64,000 nt of DNA from the NCBI RefSeq assembly GCF_009604375.1, contig NZ_WEGH01000004.1, positions 682,001 to 746,000 of the forward strand. Reading direction: 5' to 3'. The stretch comes from Actinomadura macrotermitis (GTDB lineage Bacteria; Actinomycetota; Actinomycetes; Streptosporangiales; Streptosporangiaceae). The notes beneath the pieces were generated by a model that did no database searches, was not told where the DNA came from, and was given only the letters and a program-made list of their open reading frames with translations. The position numbers were made by a program, and so were the translations under genes. Numbering within the stretch: the first letter of the stretch is position 1; every line of letters begins with the position of its first letter. Shown here in pieces: positions 61,559 to 64,000 of the stretch.

Positions 61559-61642
61559 GCGGCGTCCTTCCGGGGAGTCCAGGACGGTCACCCCTCATCG
61601 TGGCCGTCCCGGTGCCGTGCGCGCGGGCCGTTGGGCGACGCG

Positions 61643-62329
61643 TTACCGTTCGCTGACCGGAGGTTTCTGCACGTCAGGGGGTTCGGCCAGCCCGTGGCGG
61701 TAGGCGTAGGCGACGGCCTGGGCGCGGTCGCGCAGGCCCGCCTTGGCGAACAGGTTGTTGATGTGGGTCTTCACCGTCGCCTCGGTGACGAACAGCTCCC
61801 GGGCGATCTCGTGGTTGGAGCGGCCGCGGGCGATCAGGGTGAGCACCTCGGCCTCGCGCCGGGTCAGCCCGTCGGGCAGGCCGGTGCGGGCGGCACGGGC
61901 GGGGTGTTCGCCGGCGGTGACGGCCTCGACCAGGCGGCGCTGCACGGCCGGGTCGAGCTGCGTCGCGCCGCCGCGCACCGCCGCCACCACGCGGGCGATC
62001 TCCTCGCCGCCGGCGTCCTTGGTGAGGTAGCCGCGCGCGCCGGCGCGCAGCGCCGCGAAGATCGACTCGTCGTCGGCGTAGGTGGTCAGCACGACGACCT
62101 CCACCTCCGGGTGGGCGGCCCTGATCCGGCGGGTGGCCTCGGCGCCGTCCATCCGGGGCATCCGCAGGTCCATCAGCACGACCTCGGGCCGCAGCTCGGC
62201 GACCATCGCGACCGCCTGCTCGCCGTCCCCGGCCGCGCCGACCACCTCCAGGCCGGGCAGCAGCTCCAGCAGCAGGACGAGACCGTCGCGCACCACCGTC
62301 TGGTCGTCCACGACCAGGACCCGCGTCAT
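61643..62329 (-). CDS. NarL-type response regulator
   Basis: This is a 228-residue regulator. Receiver with D8/D9, phosphoacceptor Asp54 (VVLMDLRMPRMDG) and Lys in YLTKDAGG; LuxR helix-turn-helix LTRREAEVLTLIARGRSNHEIA with EATVKTHINNLFAKAGLRDR. The ATG overlaps the kinase stop (ATGA). The C-terminal HGLAEPPDVQKPPVSER tail is a non-conserved extension. Confidence 0.93.
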   Translation of the reverse strand: MTRVLVVDDQTVVRDGLVLLLELLPGLEVVGAAGDGEQAVAMVAELRPEVVLMDLRMPRMDGAEATRRIRAAHPEVEVVVLTTYADDESIFAALRAGARGYLTKDAGGEEIARVVAAVRGGATQLDPAVQRRLVEAVTAGEHPARAARTGLPDGLTRREAEVLTLIARGRSNHEIARELFVTEATVKTHINNLFAKAGLRDRAQAVAYAYRHGLAEPPDVQKPPVSER

Positions 62330-63507
62330 GCCGGCACCCGCAGCGACACCCGGTACCCCTTTCCTTCCGGCCCTGTCTCCAGTGTGCCGCCGATCAGCTC
62401 CGCGCGCTCGCGCATCCCGACCAGCCCGTAGCCGCCGCCCGGCTCCGGCGGCGGCCCGGCGCCGCCGCTGTCGGTGACCTGCAGCACGGTCACCTCCTCC
62501 CCGTAGTGCAGCACGACGTGGACGCGTGCGCCGGGCGCGTGCCGGCGGACGTTGGTGAGCGCCTCCTGCGCGGTGCGCACGACGGCCAGCCCGGCCTGCG
62601 GGGACAGCTCGCGCGGCGCGCCCGACACCGTCACCGCGCACTCGCGGCCGGTCGCGGCGCGGAACTCCTCCGCCAGCTCGGCGAGGGCCTCCTCGGGCGG
62701 CGGCGCGTCGCCGCGCAGCGTGGCGAGGGCCCGCCGGGTCTCCTCCAGCCCGGCCCGGGCCAGCCGCTGCGCGCGCTCGACCCGGTCCAGGGCCTGCTCC
62801 CGGCCGTCGTCTCGCGCCAGCAGCAGCCGCGCCCCCTCCAGATGGACGATCTGCGCCGACAGCGAGTGCGCCAGCACGTCGTGGATCTCCCGGGCGATGC
62901 GGGACCGCTCGTCCAGCACCGCGGTGGCGGCCTCGGCGCGCCGGGTCGCCTCCTCGGCGTTCTTGCGCGCGCGGCTCGCCACGGCGCCGAGGCAGACGCC
63001 GCCGGCGGCCACCAGCAGCCCGTACTCGGGGCCGCCGTGCCGCGTCAGCCCGCCCGTCGCCCCGAGCGCGATGATCACGGCGATGCCGAGCGCGATCGCC
63101 CGGGCGACCGGCAGCAGCCAGGCCAGCGCCCACAGCGCCACCATCCCCGGCATGACGCCCACGCCGCCCCGCGACGCCAGGCCGTACAGGACCAGGGCGA
63201 GCACCAGGGTGGCGACCAGCAGCACGACCCCGACGGCGTCGCGCCGTCCCGCCTCCCGCCCGCACCGCCGCCCGTGGGTCAGCCGGAGGCCGCCGCCGAG
63301 CAGGGCGGCCCCGGCGAGGTTGAGCACGACGACCGCCAGCCCCGCGCCGTGCAGGGACGGCCGGGGGTCCCCGGTCCACACGGCCCGGACATAGACGGTG
63401 ACCGCCCACACCAGGGCCCCGGCGACCAGGACCCCGCGCAGGTGCCGGGGCTCCAGGGTGAGCCCGGCGAACTTCCAGGGGCGGTCCCAGGCGTGCGGAG
63501 AGTCCAT
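62326..63507 (-). CDS. sensor histidine kinase (HisKA_3)
   Basis: This is a 393-residue kinase with about five membrane helices (residues ~25-175). The H-box is ERSRIAREIHDVLAHSLSAQIV (His209). The HATPase has QEALTNVRRHAPGA, a GGAGPPPEPGGG loop and YGLVGMRERAELIGGTL. ATG 63507 is 7 nt after the leaderless -10 TAGCCT (63515-63520 on the minus strand). The same promoter block precedes the kinase at 3522. Confidence 0.92.
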   Translation of the reverse strand: MDSPHAWDRPWKFAGLTLEPRHLRGVLVAGALVWAVTVYVRAVWTGDPRPSLHGAGLAVVVLNLAGAALLGGGLRLTHGRRCGREAGRRDAVGVVLLVATLVLALVLYGLASRGGVGVMPGMVALWALAWLLPVARAIALGIAVIIALGATGGLTRHGGPEYGLLVAAGGVCLGAVASRARKNAEEATRRAEAATAVLDERSRIAREIHDVLAHSLSAQIVHLEGARLLLARDDGREQALDRVERAQRLARAGLEETRRALATLRGDAPPPEEALAELAEEFRAATGRECAVTVSGAPRELSPQAGLAVVRTAQEALTNVRRHAPGARVHVVLHYGEEVTVLQVTDSGGAGPPPEPGGGYGLVGMRERAELIGGTLETGPEGKGYRVSLRVPA

Positions 63508-63514
63508 GCCTCCC

Positions 63515-63520
63515 AGGCTA
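63515..63520 (-). promoter_or_regulatory. leaderless promoter -10 (TAGCCT) of the 63507 kinase gene
   Basis: The hexamer lies exactly 7 nt upstream of the ATG and is embedded in CCCTAGCCTGG, also found before the kinase at 3522. Confidence 0.5.
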
Positions 63521-63562
63521 GGGACCGCCGGCGCGCGACGGCTCGGCGCAGGGGCGGACGCC

Positions 63563-63588
63563 GGTTCTCCACCCCCGGGTGGAGAACC
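63563..63588. repeat. 26-bp near-perfect palindrome
   Basis: GGTTCTCCACCC and its exact complement are separated by two bases. It lies ~55 bp upstream of the kinase start, in a position suited to an operator or a terminator of the gene to its right. Confidence 0.6.
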
Positions 63589-63679
63589 CGCTCTCGCCCG
63601 GGCGGGACGGGCTTCCCGTCCTCCTTGCGGATCGCCGGCTTCCCGCGGCCAGGGACCCGGCCCAGGCCCGGCACGGGGC

Positions 63680-64000
63680 ATCCGCCCTGGACGGTGACGC
63701 TCCTCCGGCCGTGCCGGTGCGAGGCGCGCAACACGGCGCGTCCCGCCGCCCGCCAGTCCAGCAGCATCGACAGCGCCCGCCGCAGCACCCCCTGCCACGG
63801 CACCAGCCACAGCAGGCCGAGCAGCGCCGCGAGCAGGTCGTGCCGGTGCAGCGCCGTCCAGCAGCCGGCGAGCACCGTGGTGTGCGAGCAGAACCGCCAG
63901 CCCGTCATCGCGACCGCCACCGGCGGCAGCGCCAGCCAGGGCTCGGCCGCCCGCTCGGCGGCCTCCCACCACCCCAGGACCGTCGACTCCATCACCGCTC
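63680..64000 (-). CDS. possible partial gene running off the right edge
   Basis: A minus-strand frame is open to the window edge; in-frame GTG 63995 and ATG 63992 are possible starts, but the gene may begin beyond 64000. The first ~100 codons have actinobacterial third-position GC bias and encode hydrophobic segments (WLALPPVAVAMTG; LLAALLGLLWLVPWQGVLRRALSML). The bias fades near 63680 although the frame continues to 63279, into the kinase gene. The true end is therefore unclear. Family not recognised. It may be a degraded or frameshifted membrane protein gene. Confidence 0.3.

Noticed and set aside
63279-63679. Extension of the right-edge ORF into the kinase gene
   Set aside because: Codon bias is lost beyond ~63680 and it would overlap the 5' end of the histidine kinase out of frame. 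The credible part ends earlier.

Overview
The window is about 64 kb of very GC-rich DNA. It has frequent GTG starts and several genes that begin 6-7 nt after a TANNNT -10 element (leaderless starts). It also carries families typical of Actinobacteria: FasR, DUF3145, DUF5998, DUF1023 hydrolases, SigE-like sigma factors and a fabD-fabH-acpP-fabF operon. I infer a chromosomal segment of a filamentous actinomycete (Streptosporangiales or Streptomyces relative); the genus cannot be fixed from sequence alone. I saw no rRNA, tRNA, CRISPR array, insertion sequence or intact prophage.

Layout. 1-5.5 kb: a VOC protein fragment, a WYL regulator, a DUF4062 protein, a deaminase-like/SUKH-4 fusion and a NarL-type two-component system. 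5.5-9.7 kb: a repeat-bearing gap, then two paralogous secreted DUF1023 hydrolases flanking an acyltransferase-3 membrane protein. 9.7-18 kb: fasR and the type II fatty acid synthase operon, two small membrane or secreted proteins, an OmpR-type two-component system and DUF3145. 18.3-21.8 kb: a coupled sigma factor, beta-rich protein and TPR-CHAT protease operon. 21.8-28.2 kb: rhodanese, phosphodiesterase, DUF5998, a Pro-rich peptide, a GNAT/acyl-CoA-synthetase fusion and a PfkB kinase. 28.6-33.6 kb: a RecQ helicase with a C-terminal phosphoribosyltransferase-like domain, a ThrE exporter and a DUF6745 pair.

33.6-42.8 kb is the most unusual region. It is a tightly overlapping minus-strand operon of four tandem STM4015-family leucine-rich-repeat proteins, an STM4014 ATP-grasp protein, an STM4013 sulfatase-like hydrolase and two radical SAM proteins (STM4012, STM4011). 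It ends with a 37-codon ORF behind a hairpin and an LCP cell-wall ligase. These families are named after Salmonella loci but, to my knowledge, their joint function is not established. The gene content resembles a peptide- or cell-surface-modifying pathway.

42.9-64 kb: a Uma2 nuclease, the metNIQ methionine importer with a long leader encoding a Cys-containing leaderless micro-ORF, a two-component system with a DUF4097 protein, a TetR/SDR pair sharing an operator-like motif, a small membrane/coiled-coil pair, a DesK-like two-component system, an ABC ATPase lacking the Walker A lysine, an alpha-hydroxy-acid oxidase, parC, a ketosteroid-isomerase-like protein, a NUDIX hydrolase, a thioredoxin-like protein and a fifth two-component system. 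A possible partial gene runs off the end.

Functional themes are fatty acid synthesis under FasR, methionine uptake, five two-component systems (four NarL type), and several candidate conflict or signalling modules (SUKH-4/deaminase, DUF4062, sigma-CHAT, STM4011-4015). All assignments rest on motif recognition by eye; no database search was run.
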